Notes under the pieces: model-generated | What the model was told of the DNA's origin: nothing | What the model saw: the letters and a program-made list of their open reading frames with translations, nothing else | Database searches by the model: none | Source: Planctomycetota bacterium | Lineage (GTDB): Bacteria > Planctomycetota > Phycisphaerae > Phycisphaerales > UBA1924 | NCBI GenBank assembly: GCA_014584315.1 | Contig: JACTNA010000030.1 | Span: 1 to 64,000 of the forward strand | Direction: 5' to 3' | Length of the DNA stretch: 64,000 bases | Made by a program: the position numbers and the translations under genes | Part shown: positions 42,918 to 53,186 of the stretch, piece by piece | Layout: every line of letters begins with the position of its first letter | Numbering within the stretch: position 1 is the first letter of the stretch

Positions 42918-44375
42918 TCACCGACCGAGGCGGAGTTCGATGTCACGCGGCTCGGGGCTGGGGTTCGACTCGTCGCCGGGGACCTGGACGGTGAACCGCG
43001 TGCGCCGACCGAGCAGGAACCCCGACTCGTCGAGCGCGGCGATGAGTTCGCCGACGGACCGAACGGGCCGGCCGTTGACCGCCGTGATGCTCTGCCCGGC
43101 CGCGAAGCCGCGCAGTTCAGCGGGCGACGCAGGGCGCACGCCGATGACGGCGGGCCGCTCGTCGAGCGCGATCCGTCCCCGCCGCGCGTCGAGCGAGTCT
43201 CGCACGTACAAGCCCGCGGACTCGAGCGCCTCGATCACCGAAGCGTTCACCAGGTTGCCGCGTGGGTTCTCGACGAGCGTGGCCGTCGCTTCGAGAAACT
43301 CGCCTTCGCGCCAGAACCGCACCCGCACAGGGTTACCAGGCTGAACGTTCGAGACGAGCGATCGCAGCACCCCGTCGCCTGTGACCGGCTCGCCCTCGAT
43401 CGCGACGATCACGTCGCCGACGCGGATGCCCGCCTGCTCCGCCGGCCCCCGCGGCGAAATCCCCTCAACCAGCACGCCGTAGCCGTTGTAGCCCGACCGT
43501 TCGGTGAGGGCCGCGCCGGATCGCGGGGAGAACGTGATGCCGAGCAGCCCGCGCGAGACGGACCCGTGCTGTATGAGTTGGGAGACGACGGACTCGATCG
43601 TCGCCAGCGGGATCGCGAACGAGATGCCCGCGGACTGCCCCTCGGTTGTTCCCTCGGACTCGGTCCCGGTGGCGATGGCGACATTCATGCCGACGACGCG
43701 CCCGCGCGAATCGACCAGCGGCCCCCCGGAGTTGCCGGGGTTCACGGCCGCGTCGGTCTGGATGAAGTTCGTGTACCCGTTGGCCGAGGCCACCGCGCCG
43801 CGCGGCTCGCGGCCCACCCCCGACACGATGCCCTGCGACATCGAGAACTTGAACCCGAACGGCGAACCGAAGGCGTAGACATGGTCGCCCTGCTGAAGCC
43901 GAACGCCCGTCGCGCGCGTTGCGGGGAACAGCCCCGCCGACGTCGGCGCCTTCAGCACCGCGATGTCGGTGAACGGGTCCGCCCCGACCAGCGTCGCTTC
44001 GTACAGCCGCCCGTCGGAGAACTGCACACGGATCGCATCCGCGCCGCGCACAACGTGGGCGTTCGTCACAACGTGCCCGTCGGCGTCGTACACCCACCCC
44101 GAGCCGGTCGACCCCGATCCGAACAGCCACGGCCCCGCATTCGTGCGCACTTCGACATGGACCACCGAGGGAGCGACCGCGTCCGCGACCGCCCGCGTGG
44201 CGCGGCTGATGCGGTCCAGAATGTCGTCCGTTTCGAGCGACTGCCGAGCGTGCAGGACGCGGGCAGAGGTCGTCGCGTACCCGATCTGGCGGACGAAGGC
44301 CGGGACCGTGAGGATGGCGAGCAGGGCAACCAAGCCAACGACCAGCGCGGGTCCGACTGCAACGAATCGACGCAT
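42918..44375 (-). CDS. HtrA/Deg-type serine protease with two PDZ domains
   Basis: The 485-residue product has an N-terminal membrane anchor (about residues 8-28). The trypsin-like domain has all three catalytic residues: TNAHVV (His), DPFTDIAVLK (Asp) and PGNSGGPLV (Ser). Two PDZ domains follow (GVLVEGISPRGPAEQAGIRV; VIGVRPASPAELRGFAAG). It would degrade or refold damaged periplasmic proteins. ATG 44375 is chosen over the GTG one codon earlier because AGGAGG stands six bases from it. It converges on the YdjY gene with three bases between stops. Confidence 0.9.
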   Translation of the reverse strand: MRRFVAVGPALVVGLVALLAILTVPAFVRQIGYATTSARVLHARQSLETDDILDRISRATRAVADAVAPSVVHVEVRTNAGPWLFGSGSTGSGWVYDADGHVVTNAHVVRGADAIRVQFSDGRLYEATLVGADPFTDIAVLKAPTSAGLFPATRATGVRLQQGDHVYAFGSPFGFKFSMSQGIVSGVGREPRGAVASANGYTNFIQTDAAVNPGNSGGPLVDSRGRVVGMNVAIATGTESEGTTEGQSAGISFAIPLATIESVVSQLIQHGSVSRGLLGITFSPRSGAALTERSGYNGYGVLVEGISPRGPAEQAGIRVGDVIVAIEGEPVTGDGVLRSLVSNVQPGNPVRVRFWREGEFLEATATLVENPRGNLVNASVIEALESAGLYVRDSLDARRGRIALDERPAVIGVRPASPAELRGFAAGQSITAVNGRPVRSVGELIAALDESGFLLGRRTRFTVQVPGDESNPSPEPRDIELRLGR

Positions 44376-44441
44376 CACGGGCCTCCTGCCTCCACACCGG
44401 CTCGTGCACGGTCGAGTCGCCCGTGCCTCCCCGGCCCGAGT

Positions 44442-45329
44442 TTATTCGGTTTGCCGGGCCGGTCGGCTGCGGAGTCGGTCCAGTTCTCCGGGCAGCATCT
44501 CGTACCGCACCCCTCCCACACGCCGTTCCGCGACTCTCCGGACCCACTCCGCCGCCGCCGACTGGAACGCCGGCCCAAGGGCCGCTACCGGCTCGGCGAA
44601 CCGGGGCGCCTGCTCCGACAACCCCAGGAGGTCCTGAAGCACCAGCACCTGCCCGTGGCAGTCCGGTCCCGCCCCGATCCCGATCACGGGCACGGTCGTG
44701 GCGTCGACGATCCGCCGGGCGACCTCGTTCGGCACCGCCTCGACGAGCAACAGCACCGCACCCGCCTGCTCCATGGCGACCGCGTCCGCCACCAGCCGCT
44801 CCGCCTGCTGCGCCGTCCGCCCGGCCGAGGCGTATCCGCTCGTCAGCGCAGCGGTCTGGGGCCTGCTCCCGACATGACCGCAGATCGGCACGCCCGCGCG
44901 CGTCATCTTCTCGACCAGCGCCGCGAACGAGGCGTTCGCCTCGATCTTCACGCAGTCCGCCAGGCCCTCCGTCAGGAACCGGCCCGCGTTGCGGATCGCC
45001 TCAGCCTCGTCGGCCTGGTACGACATGAACGGCATATCCGCCATCACGAACGTGTGCGGCGCGCCGCGCTTGACGCCCGCCGTCAGGGCGATCGCGACCT
45101 CCAACGGCATGTCGATCGTGCGCCGAAAGCCGAGGATCACCTCCGCCGCCGTGTCGCCCACGAGCAGCACGTGAACCCCGGCCCGCGCCAGCCACCGGGC
45201 CGTCGTCGCGTCGTAGCACGTCAGGCACGCGAACGGCTCGCCGCGCTCACGCATCCGACGGAGCGCCCGGAGCGTGACCGGCGCGGGCGGGAACGGCTCG
45301 ACCGGCTGGGCGGTCGGCGAGTCGGCCAT
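44442..45329 (-). CDS. panB: 3-methyl-2-oxobutanoate hydroxymethyltransferase (ketopantoate synthesis)
   Basis: The 295-residue TIM-barrel enzyme transfers a hydroxymethyl group from methylene-tetrahydrofolate in pantothenate and CoA synthesis. The family motifs are FACLTCYDATTARWLARAG, LLVGDTAAEVILGF, VMADMPFMSY, CVKIEA, GHVGSRPQ and VIGIGAGPDCHGQVLVLQDL. Length fits. The start MADSPTAQP at 45329 is supported by the TATACA/TACAGT box about 38 bases upstream. panC is not nearby. Confidence 0.93.
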   Translation of the reverse strand: MADSPTAQPVEPFPPAPVTLRALRRMRERGEPFACLTCYDATTARWLARAGVHVLLVGDTAAEVILGFRRTIDMPLEVAIALTAGVKRGAPHTFVMADMPFMSYQADEAEAIRNAGRFLTEGLADCVKIEANASFAALVEKMTRAGVPICGHVGSRPQTAALTSGYASAGRTAQQAERLVADAVAMEQAGAVLLLVEAVPNEVARRIVDATTVPVIGIGAGPDCHGQVLVLQDLLGLSEQAPRFAEPVAALGPAFQSAAAEWVRRVAERRVGGVRYEMLPGELDRLRSRPARQTE

Positions 45330-45404
45330 CGGGTCGGATCGGGTATGCACGCACAACTGTATACGGATCGGCGGCGGGGGGATGTTCGGGTCGTTCTCCG
45401 GCAA

Positions 45405-45410
45405 TACGAT
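45405..45410 (+). promoter_or_regulatory. Leaderless-type -10 box (TACGAT)
   Basis: TACGAT-CGTCCC-GTG, exactly six bases before the GTG start at 45417. Confidence 0.5.
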
Positions 45411-45416
45411 CGTCCC

Positions 45417-47393
45417 GTGCCTCTCCTCGCCGCCGCCAACCTGCGCCTGCACTACGGCAACGTCATCATCCTCGACGGCTGCTCCATCAGCGTCGAGGCG
45501 GGCGAGCGGGTCGGCGTGGTGGGCCGGAACGGCACCGGCAAGACGACCCTGCTCCGCGTCCTCGCCGGCTCGCTGCGGGCGGACTCGGGCGACGTGAACC
45601 TCCAGCGCGGCGCACGGGCGGGCTACCTGGCGCAGGTCGTGCAGGTGACACCCGGGCGAACGGTCCGCGAGGAAGCCGCGAGCGCGTTCGAGGAGTTGTC
45701 CCGGCTGCACCGCGACCTGGACGCCGTGTTCCACGACATGGCCGGCGCGCACGGCGAAGACCTCGCCCGCTTCATGCGCCGCCAGGAGGACCTGGAGCGC
45801 CGGATCGAGGCGGCGGGCGGGTACGCCATCGACCACCGCGTCGAGGCCGTCCTGCACGGGCTGGGTTTCACCGACGCGCAGTTCGCGCTCGCGACCGACG
45901 TGCTGTCGGGGGGGCAGAAGGCGCGGCTCGCGCTCGCCCGCCTGCTCCTCGAAGACCCGGACCTGCTGCTGCTCGACGAGCCGACGAACCACCTCGACAT
46001 CGAGGGCCGGGAATGGCTGGAGACGTTTCTTCGCGAGGAGTTCCGCGGCGCGGTCGTCATGGTCTCGCACGACCGGCGACTGCTCGACAACGTCGTCTCG
46101 CGGATCGTGGAGGTCGAAGCCGGAAGGCTCATCGAGTACCCCGGCAACTACGCCAAGTTCCGCGAGTTGCGCGCCGAGCGACGCCTGACGCAGATGCGCG
46201 CCTACGAGCGACAGCAGACCCGATTCCGCAAGGAAGAGGAATACATCCGTCGCTTCAAGGCGGGCCAGCGCGCCAAGCAGGCCCGCGGGCGCGAGTCGCG
46301 CCTCGACCGCGAGAAGGCCGACGGACGCCTCGAACGCCCCGCCGAACTCGCCACCTTCCAGCTCGAGCTCCCCAGGGCCGAGCGCAGCGGCGACGCCGTC
46401 GCCTCCGCACGCGGCCTCGGCAAGCGATACCGAAACGAGGACGGCGCCGAACGCGTCCTCTTCCACGACCTCGACGTGACCATCGCCCGCGGCGAACGCT
46501 GGGGCGTCATCGGGCCGAACGGCGCGGGCAAGACCACGCTCGTGCGCTGCCTGCTCGGCGAAGTCGCGCCGGACCAGGGAACCGTGCGCATCGGCAGCAA
46601 GGTCATCGTCGGCTACCTGCGCCAGGTCCACGACGAGGCCGACCCCGACCTGAGCGTCGTCGAGTACCTCCGGTGGGCCGTCGCTCGGGAGAGCGGCGGG
46701 CGCGTGATGAGCGAGCAGGAAACCCGCGACCTCGCCGGCGCGTTCCTCTTCAGCGGTGAAGAGCAGGACAAGCCGCTCCGCTCGCTCTCAGGCGGCGAGC
46801 GCAGCCGCGCCGCCCTCGCCGCCATGCTCGCCAGCGCCAAAAACCTCCTCGTCCTCGACGAGCCGACGAACCACCTCGACATCCCCAGCGCGGAGCGCCT
46901 CGAAGACGCCCTCTCGACCCAGGGCGGGTACGACGGCACCATCATCCTCATCAGCCACGACCGCGCCCTGATCGACGCCGTCTGCGACCGTCTCCTCGTG
47001 CTCGACGGCCGCGGCGGCGCGGAGGTCTTTGTCGGGAACTACACCGAATGGCTGGACAGACACCCCCGCCGCGCCGGGCCAGAGCCCCACGCCCGTGTCC
47101 CCGTCGATCGACGAACCGAGGCCGCAAAGCCGACCTCAGCGGTGCGTCCGAACCCCGACGGAAGCACGCGACCGGCGGCGGCGGCGAAGTCCCGCTTCTC
47201 GTGGATGTCCGTCGATCGGATCGAGGAACGGCTCGGCGAACTCCAGGCGGAGATCGCCGATGTGGACGCTGCGCTCGCCGAGCCGGAGACGTGGCGGGAC
47301 TCCGCCAAGTCGGCCTCGCTCCAGGAGCGTCGCGGTATGCTGGCCGCCGAGGTCGAGGAACTCGAGGCCGAGTGGCTTCGCAAGACCGACTGA
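45417..47393 (+). CDS. ABC-F family ATPase, Uup-like
   Basis: The 658-residue soluble protein has two ABC domains without membrane parts. Domain 1: Walker A GRNGTGKTT near residue 38, signature LSGGQKARLAL near 162, Walker B LLLLDEPTNHLD near 182. Domain 2: GPNGAGKTT near 366, LSGGERSRAAL near 459, LVLDEPTNHLD near 479. The linker between them is Arg/Lys-rich, as expected for ribosome-associated ABC-F factors, and the C-terminal coiled coil (about 595-658) is Uup-like. The GTG start is fixed by the TACGAT box; PLLAAANLRLHYG begins the fold. Confidence 0.92.
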   Translation: MPLLAAANLRLHYGNVIILDGCSISVEAGERVGVVGRNGTGKTTLLRVLAGSLRADSGDVNLQRGARAGYLAQVVQVTPGRTVREEAASAFEELSRLHRDLDAVFHDMAGAHGEDLARFMRRQEDLERRIEAAGGYAIDHRVEAVLHGLGFTDAQFALATDVLSGGQKARLALARLLLEDPDLLLLDEPTNHLDIEGREWLETFLREEFRGAVVMVSHDRRLLDNVVSRIVEVEAGRLIEYPGNYAKFRELRAERRLTQMRAYERQQTRFRKEEEYIRRFKAGQRAKQARGRESRLDREKADGRLERPAELATFQLELPRAERSGDAVASARGLGKRYRNEDGAERVLFHDLDVTIARGERWGVIGPNGAGKTTLVRCLLGEVAPDQGTVRIGSKVIVGYLRQVHDEADPDLSVVEYLRWAVARESGGRVMSEQETRDLAGAFLFSGEEQDKPLRSLSGGERSRAALAAMLASAKNLLVLDEPTNHLDIPSAERLEDALSTQGGYDGTIILISHDRALIDAVCDRLLVLDGRGGAEVFVGNYTEWLDRHPRRAGPEPHARVPVDRRTEAAKPTSAVRPNPDGSTRPAAAAKSRFSWMSVDRIEERLGELQAEIADVDAALAEPETWRDSAKSASLQERRGMLAAEVEELEAEWLRKTD

Positions 47394-47413
47394 ACGCGTC
47401 AGGGAACACGGAC

Positions 47414-47773
47414 GTGCAGCACGAACCACCCCCGCCGCCGACACCCGCCGCGCCACCGACGCAGCCGGGAGCCCTCGGCCCCAAGTCCCACGAGCCGGAC
47501 GGCCTCGATACCTACCAACACGTCGCCGAGACCGTGGGCATGTTGCCGTCGCTCCGGCGGCGCGACAACCTGATCCAGGCTGTCCTTGTGGTCGCGGGCG
47601 CTGTGGTCGGCGCGCCGCTCGGCCTCTGGCTCATGTCGGGCGACCGACTCGGCGAGGACATCCCCTCGTGGGCCGGGCTGGCCGTGGGCGGGGTCGGCGG
47701 CGCGGTCGTCGCCTGCCTGCTCAGCGGCTTCGTCCTGATGGTCCTCGGCTGGGTCCGCGCGCTGAAGAAGTAG
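47414..47773 (+). CDS. Small two-helix membrane protein, unknown
   Basis: The 119-residue product, from GTG 47414, has a Pro-rich N-terminus (PPPPPTPAAPPTQPG), a short amphipathic part and two membrane helices (about residues 52-70 and 84-112). It follows the ABC-F gene by 20 bases and is probably in its operon. No family is recognised. It converges on the pseudopilin gene at nine bases. Confidence 0.65.
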   Translation: MQHEPPPPPTPAAPPTQPGALGPKSHEPDGLDTYQHVAETVGMLPSLRRRDNLIQAVLVVAGAVVGAPLGLWLMSGDRLGEDIPSWAGLAVGGVGGAVVACLLSGFVLMVLGWVRALKK

Positions 47774-47782
47774 GGTCGGCGT

Positions 47783-48760
47783 TCAATCGCGGAACAGCGT
47801 CATGCCCGCGTGATTCTGGCTGACCGTGACGTTCCCGAAGATGGAGATGAGCGCGTTTCGCTGGTCCCCGGGCACGCTCTCGCTCAACTGATCCCCGGTG
47901 AGATCGTTCTCGTTCACGAAGATGTTGTCCCCGTAGGCGCGATCCCGCGCCACGCCCCCGGTCGCCGCCGAGAACGTGATCGGAATCTCCTCCGGGTCCG
48001 CTCGCGTCAGCAGCTCGACGCTGCCGTCGCCCATCGCCGCGTGCCCCCGCCACTCCGTCTTCGGAGGGAAGAACTTGAGCGTGTTCGATCCCGATCCGGT
48101 CGGCCCCGGCGCGAGCGTCCACTCGCCCGGCTGCCCGATGAACCGCGGCCCGCGCGTGCCCGCCACCACCGCCCTCGGATCGAACGACCCCGCGAACCGC
48201 TCGATGCGCGCCCCGTGCGGCGGCATGATCGCGTAGGACACGTTCCCCACGTTCGGATCGCGCCGCCCCAGCCCCACGCCCGTGTACGAGTTCTGCTCGC
48301 CAGGGAAGCCGCAGAACCCCGGGTCCCAGACCGCGGCTTCGGGGCGCACGGCTTTCTGGGGCGACGCCCGCTCGAAGAGGAAGTCCACCTGGATGTTGGT
48401 GTTCATCTCCAGCGGGCTGCGGCACTGCTCGACGGTCAGCACCTCGTTGTAGATCAGCACCGACAGGATGTTGGCGAGGTTGTCCTTGACGAACGGCGGG
48501 TTGCTGCCCTTGGAGACCGTGGCGTCGGCGAGGTCGAGCCGACTCGGCAGCGGGTACGCGCCGGCGTTGTTCCCGGCCCAGACCGTCATCGCCTGCGCGA
48601 TCGCCCGCACGTGCGTCGAGTCCTTGAGCCGGCGCGCCCGCTCGCGCGCCCCCGCGAGCGTCGGGAGCAGGATGCCGAGCAGAAGCCCGACGATCAGGAT
48701 GACGAGCAGCAACTCGACGAGCGTGAAGGCTCGGAGGGTGCGGGTCCGGCAGCGGGTCAT
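47783..48760 (-). CDS. Pseudopilin-like protein, first of a tandem pair
   Basis: The 325-residue product has a prepilin leader (TLRAFTLVELLLVILIVGLL) and one hydrophobic helix, then an extracellular domain. It is a clear paralogue of the next gene upstream: both share GARxxARxLKDSTxxR, YPLxSRLD, LSVLIYNE/LSVLIFNG, WDPGF and DNIFVNEND/DNIFVNEDD. The C-terminus contains HAAMGDGSVELL, the H-x-G block of planctomycete pseudopilin-like families. A minor pseudopilin or surface fibre role is possible. Confidence 0.85.
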   Translation of the reverse strand: MTRCRTRTLRAFTLVELLLVILIVGLLLGILLPTLAGARERARRLKDSTHVRAIAQAMTVWAGNNAGAYPLPSRLDLADATVSKGSNPPFVKDNLANILSVLIYNEVLTVEQCRSPLEMNTNIQVDFLFERASPQKAVRPEAAVWDPGFCGFPGEQNSYTGVGLGRRDPNVGNVSYAIMPPHGARIERFAGSFDPRAVVAGTRGPRFIGQPGEWTLAPGPTGSGSNTLKFFPPKTEWRGHAAMGDGSVELLTRADPEEIPITFSAATGGVARDRAYGDNIFVNENDLTGDQLSESVPGDQRNALISIFGNVTVSQNHAGMTLFRD

Positions 48761-48890
48761 GGCTGGCCTCCGTCGATGCCTCGCCCACGGGGTACGGGAG
48801 TGAAACGGGTCCGCCGCCCTTCGACGACGGACCCGATGCGTTCAGAGAACTCGGCGAACGGGCCGGGCCGGGCGGCCCGCCCGACGCGGA

Positions 48891-49859
<969 letters not shown>

Positions 49860-50337
49860 GGTGAGACTCTCCAATCTCTGGCGCGAGATGCGGCGGGATT
49901 GATGTGGCCCGCCCGCGCCGGTGTGTTCGACCGCGGTTGCTTCCAACACCCGGGCCACCGAACCGGACGCCCGATCGCCGCCGCCCGCTCCACGCGGACG
50001 CCGCGACGCTCGAAGCGGACCGGGGCGATGCGCCCACGATTCCGTCTGGCACACCGACCGATCAGTCCGAACGCACGGGCGCAGTCGATCCCCGTGGTGC
50101 GGGCCTCGCGGCCGGGTCGGATTGTCGGTGAGTGTCGGTCCCTTTCGGGATGACTGGCGACGGCACTGAGGCCGCCAATGAGAGCAGGAAAATCTGAATC
50201 CGGGCCTCGATACTCACCAAGCACGCGCGTGTGCTGCACTACCCTACTGACTCCGGTTCGCATGTCAAGCCCGTTGGTTCCGGTATCCTGCCGAACAGGC
50301 CCCCCACTCTCACGAAACACCCCAATCTGAGTTCACC
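49860..50337. other. 478-base divergent spacer between the pseudopilin pair and ridA
   Basis: No gene is convincing in either direction. It holds promoter-like sites for both sides (minus 50241-50268; plus TATCCT at 50284-50289). The long leader on the leftward side is unexplained; no riboswitch fold was recognised. Confidence 0.45.
50241..50268 (-). promoter_or_regulatory. Promoter candidate TTGACA-N16-TAGGGT
   Basis: The -35 is a perfect TTGACA on the minus strand, with a moderate -10. It would transcribe the pseudopilin pair. Confidence 0.4.
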
Positions 50338-50826
50338 ATGCCAGAACAAATCACAAACAAACGGCCCGATGGGCCCGAGGCCCGTCTGGCCGCCCTCGGG
50401 ATCACCCTCCCCGACGCCCCCAGGCCCGTCGCCGCGTACATCCCGGCCGTTCGAACCGGCAATCTCGTCTTCGTCAGCGGCCAGATCCCGATGCGCGACG
50501 GCAGGCTCATCGCCCAAGGTCGCGTTCCCGGCGAGGTCTCCCAGGAAACAGCCCGGGATTGCGCTCGCCAGTGCGCACTGAACGGCCTCGCGGTCGTCCG
50601 CGCCGCCGCGGGCACGCTCGACGCCGTCAAGCGCGTCGTCCGGCTCGGCGTGTTCGTCGCCAGCGAGCCCGGCTTCCACGCTCAGCCGCAGGTCGCCAAC
50701 GCCGCCAGCGAACTCATGGAGCAGGTTTTCGGCGAAACAGGGCGGCACGCCCGCGCGGCCGTCGGGTCCATCGACCTGCCCCTGGGCGCCCCCGTGGAGA
50801 TCGAGTTCCTGTTCGAAGTCGAGTAG
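50338..50826 (+). CDS. RidA-family protein (YjgF-like)
   Basis: The 162-residue cytosolic protein belongs to the RidA/YjgF superfamily, whose classical members hydrolyse reactive enamine and imine intermediates. It has NLVFVSGQIPMRDG, the QCALNGLAVVRAAAGTLDAV helix, VRLGVFVASEPGFH and the terminal HARAAVGSIDLPLGAPVEIE, with the conserved Arg that binds the substrate carboxylate. The length and long N-terminus fit the RidA-like YjgF/AMD subgroup rather than RidA itself. It is divergent from the pseudopilin pair and converges on the aldolase gene. Confidence 0.88.
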   Translation: MPEQITNKRPDGPEARLAALGITLPDAPRPVAAYIPAVRTGNLVFVSGQIPMRDGRLIAQGRVPGEVSQETARDCARQCALNGLAVVRAAAGTLDAVKRVVRLGVFVASEPGFHAQPQVANAASELMEQVFGETGRHARAAVGSIDLPLGAPVEIEFLFEVE

Positions 50827-50834
50827 GGACGGCC

Positions 50835-51479
50835 TCAACCGAACGCCTTTTTGTAGTCCGCCACGAACTTCTCCAGCCCGGTGTCCGTCAGCGGGTGCTG
50901 CATCACCTGCTCGATCACCTTGTACGGCACGGTCGCCACGTCGGCCCCCGCCAGCGCGCAATGCACCATGTGCAGCGGGTGCCTGATCGACGCCGCCAGA
51001 ATCTTGGTAGCGAACCCGTAGTTGTCGTACACCTGGCGGATCTGCCGGATCAGGTCCATGCCGTCCGTCGCCACGTCGTCGAGCCGGCCGATGAACGGGC
51101 TGACGAGGAACGCGCCCGCCTTCGCCACCATCAGCGCCTGGAGCGTCTGGAAGCAGAGCGTCATGTTCGTCCGTGTGCCCTCGTCCGTCAGCGTCTTGCA
51201 CGCCTTGAGGCCCGCGATCGTGCTCGGGAGTTTCACCACGATGTTTCCGGCGATCTTCGCCCGCTCGCGTCCCTCGCGCACCATGCCCTCGTAGTCCGTC
51301 GCGATCACCTCCGCCGAGACCGGACCCTTGACGACCTCGCAGATCTCCGCAAGCCGCTTGACGTAGTCCACGCCCTCCTTTGCAATGAGCGAAGGGTTCG
51401 TCGTCACGCCGTCCAGCACGCCGAGGTCGGCCGCCTTGCGGATCTCCTCGAGGTTCGCGGTATCGATGTACAGGTCCAC
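50835..51479 (-). CDS. Transaldolase-like aldolase (TalC / fructose-6-phosphate aldolase family)
   Basis: The 214-residue protein is a small class I aldolase. [16 protein letters not shown] opens the barrel (GTG start at 51479 behind AAGGAG), [12 protein letters not shown] follows, and NIVVKLPST carries the Schiff-base lysine at about residue 83. [29 protein letters not shown] is the usual late block (quoted here as TLCFQ...SPFIGRLDD). It may act as a transaldolase in the pentose phosphate pathway or as a fructose-6-phosphate aldolase; sequence alone does not decide. Expression is leadered. Confidence 0.9.
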   Translation of the reverse strand: MDLYIDTANLEEIRKAADLGVLDGVTTNPSLIAKEGVDYVKRLAEICEVVKGPVSAEVIATDYEGMVREGRERAKIAGNIVVKLPSTIAGLKACKTLTDEGTRTNMTLCFQTLQALMVAKAGAFLVSPFIGRLDDVATDGMDLIRQIRQVYDNYGFATKILAASIRHPLHMVHCALAGADVATVPYKVIEQVMQHPLTDTGLEKFVADYKKAFG

Positions 51480-51512
51480 GGTTCGTCTCCTTCCCTGTGA
51501 ATCCGCCGGATG

Positions 51513-53015
51513 CTACCCGCCCGTCCGGCCTTCGCCCGAAACGAGCGTCGCCGAGAGTTCCCGCCGCAGGATCTTGCCCGTTGGGTTCCGCGGCAACTTC
51601 TCCAGCACCCGCACCTCGCGCGGCACCTTGTAGCCCGCCAGCCGCTCCCGGCAGTGCGCCAGCAACGCCCGCTCGTCGATCGTCTGCCCCTCCGACGGCT
51701 CGACGAACGCGATCGGAACCTCGCCGCGCACGGGGTCGTGCAGCCCGACCACGCCCGACGCCCCCACCGACGGGTGCTGGTTCAGCACTTCCTCGATCTC
51801 GCGGGGGAAGACGTTCTCGCCGCCGACGATGAGCATCTCCTTGATCCGGCCGGTGATGTACAGGTGCCCGTCCTCGTCCAGCCGACCCATGTCCCCGGTG
51901 TGCAGCCAGCCGTCGGCGTCGATAGCCCTGGCCGTCTCCTCCGGCAGGTTGAAGTAGCCCTTCATCAGGTTCGGCCCGCGGATGCGCACCTCGCCGTCCA
52001 CGCCCGGCGGCTGCGGGCGCCCCGACGACGGATCGACCACCACCTCCTCCACCCGCGGCAGCGCACGACCGACCGACCTCGCCCGCCACTCGTGCGGCCG
52101 GCACCAGTTCGTCACCGGCGACGTCTCCGTCAGCCCGTACCCCTCGTTGATTGTTACGCCGAACCGCTCTCGGAACCGCGTGAACACGTCCTCGGAGAGC
52201 GGCTCGCCCCCGGACACCACGTACCGAAGCGACGCAAAGTCCTCCGGCGTCGCGTCCTTCACGGTCAGCAACGCGCCGTACATCGACGGGATCGCCACCA
52301 GAACCGTCGGGCGGTGCTCACGGATCAACCGCACGATCTTTTGCGGCACGAACCTCGCCGCGTACACGGCCCGCATCCCCACGGTCAGCGGCAGCAGCGT
52401 CAGCACCGTCAGGCCGAAGGAGTGGAACTGCGGCAGCACGCCCAGGATCACGTCCCGACGCGAGAAGTCCACCCACTCGCCCACCTGCCGCACGTTCGCC
52501 GCGAGGTTCCCGTGCGTCAGCATCACGCCCTTGGGCCGCCCGCTCGTGCCCGACGTGTACAGCAGCACCGCGAGGTCGTCCGGCGCGGCGACCGACGGCC
52601 AGCGAGGCTCGGGAAACGACCGGAAGTTGATCGACTCCATGCGCACAAGGTTCGGCACACGCGGCTCGCCGCCCAGGAACTCGAGCATCGGCCCGACCGT
52701 GAACACCGTGTCCGTGCCGCAATCGTCGATGACGTACTGCAACTCCTCCGGCTTCAAGAGGTAGTTCAGCGGCACCGCCGTCCGCCCAGCGATCCACGTC
52801 CCCAGCGCGGCGATCGGGAACGCCCCGCTCGTCGGCAGCAGCAGCCCCACCGTCGCAGACTTGGAGCGCCGCTCGATCTCGTCCGCCACGTGGAACGCGG
52901 CCAGCAGAATCTCGAGCGCCTTGTACCGCCTCTGATCGTCGATCACGACCGTCGAAAGCGGCCGGCTCAGGCACGAACGGATGATCGGCCAGTGAACGCT
53001 CACGCTGTTCTCCAC
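51513..53015 (-). CDS. AMP-forming acyl-CoA synthetase / ligase (ANL superfamily)
   Basis: The 500-residue protein activates a carboxylic acid as acyl-AMP and probably transfers it to CoA. The phosphate loop is LLYTSGTSGRPKGV at about residue 150, the A5 motif YGLTETSP near 293, the A7 region GWLHTGDMGRLDEDG near 385, and the A10 lysine NPTGKILRREL near 483. It is typical of fatty-acid CoA ligases. The GTG start is shorter at the N-terminus than most relatives. Substrate length is unknown. A TAGAGT box lies about 26 bases upstream. Confidence 0.87.
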   Translation of the reverse strand: MENSVSVHWPIIRSCLSRPLSTVVIDDQRRYKALEILLAAFHVADEIERRSKSATVGLLLPTSGAFPIAALGTWIAGRTAVPLNYLLKPEELQYVIDDCGTDTVFTVGPMLEFLGGEPRVPNLVRMESINFRSFPEPRWPSVAAPDDLAVLLYTSGTSGRPKGVMLTHGNLAANVRQVGEWVDFSRRDVILGVLPQFHSFGLTVLTLLPLTVGMRAVYAARFVPQKIVRLIREHRPTVLVAIPSMYGALLTVKDATPEDFASLRYVVSGGEPLSEDVFTRFRERFGVTINEGYGLTETSPVTNWCRPHEWRARSVGRALPRVEEVVVDPSSGRPQPPGVDGEVRIRGPNLMKGYFNLPEETARAIDADGWLHTGDMGRLDEDGHLYITGRIKEMLIVGGENVFPREIEEVLNQHPSVGASGVVGLHDPVRGEVPIAFVEPSEGQTIDERALLAHCRERLAGYKVPREVRVLEKLPRNPTGKILRRELSATLVSGEGRTGG

Positions 53016-53090
53016 GGGAGCAACCGTCCCCCCGGTACTCTAACGAAGCCCGACGCGAACGGGGCGGCAACCCCCGGCGCGGTTCGGGCG

Positions 53091-53096
53091 TATCGT
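53091..53096 (+). promoter_or_regulatory. Candidate -10 box (TATCGT)
   Basis: TATCGT lies 90 bases before the ATG at 53187, which has a GGGGAG ribosome-binding site. Confidence 0.3.
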
Positions 53097-53186
53097 GGAA
53101 CGGCCGCGAGCCGTCGCGGCGCGACGCGGGCCAGCCGGGGCCGCCACGAGCGGCCCTCCCCACCTCCGGCCCGCGGGGAGTTGACC

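Noticed and set aside
43566-45416. Long upstream extension of the ABC-F frame across panB and the protease gene
   Set aside because: It is antisense to two well-supported genes; the ABC domain starts at the GTG at 45417 behind a TACGAT box.
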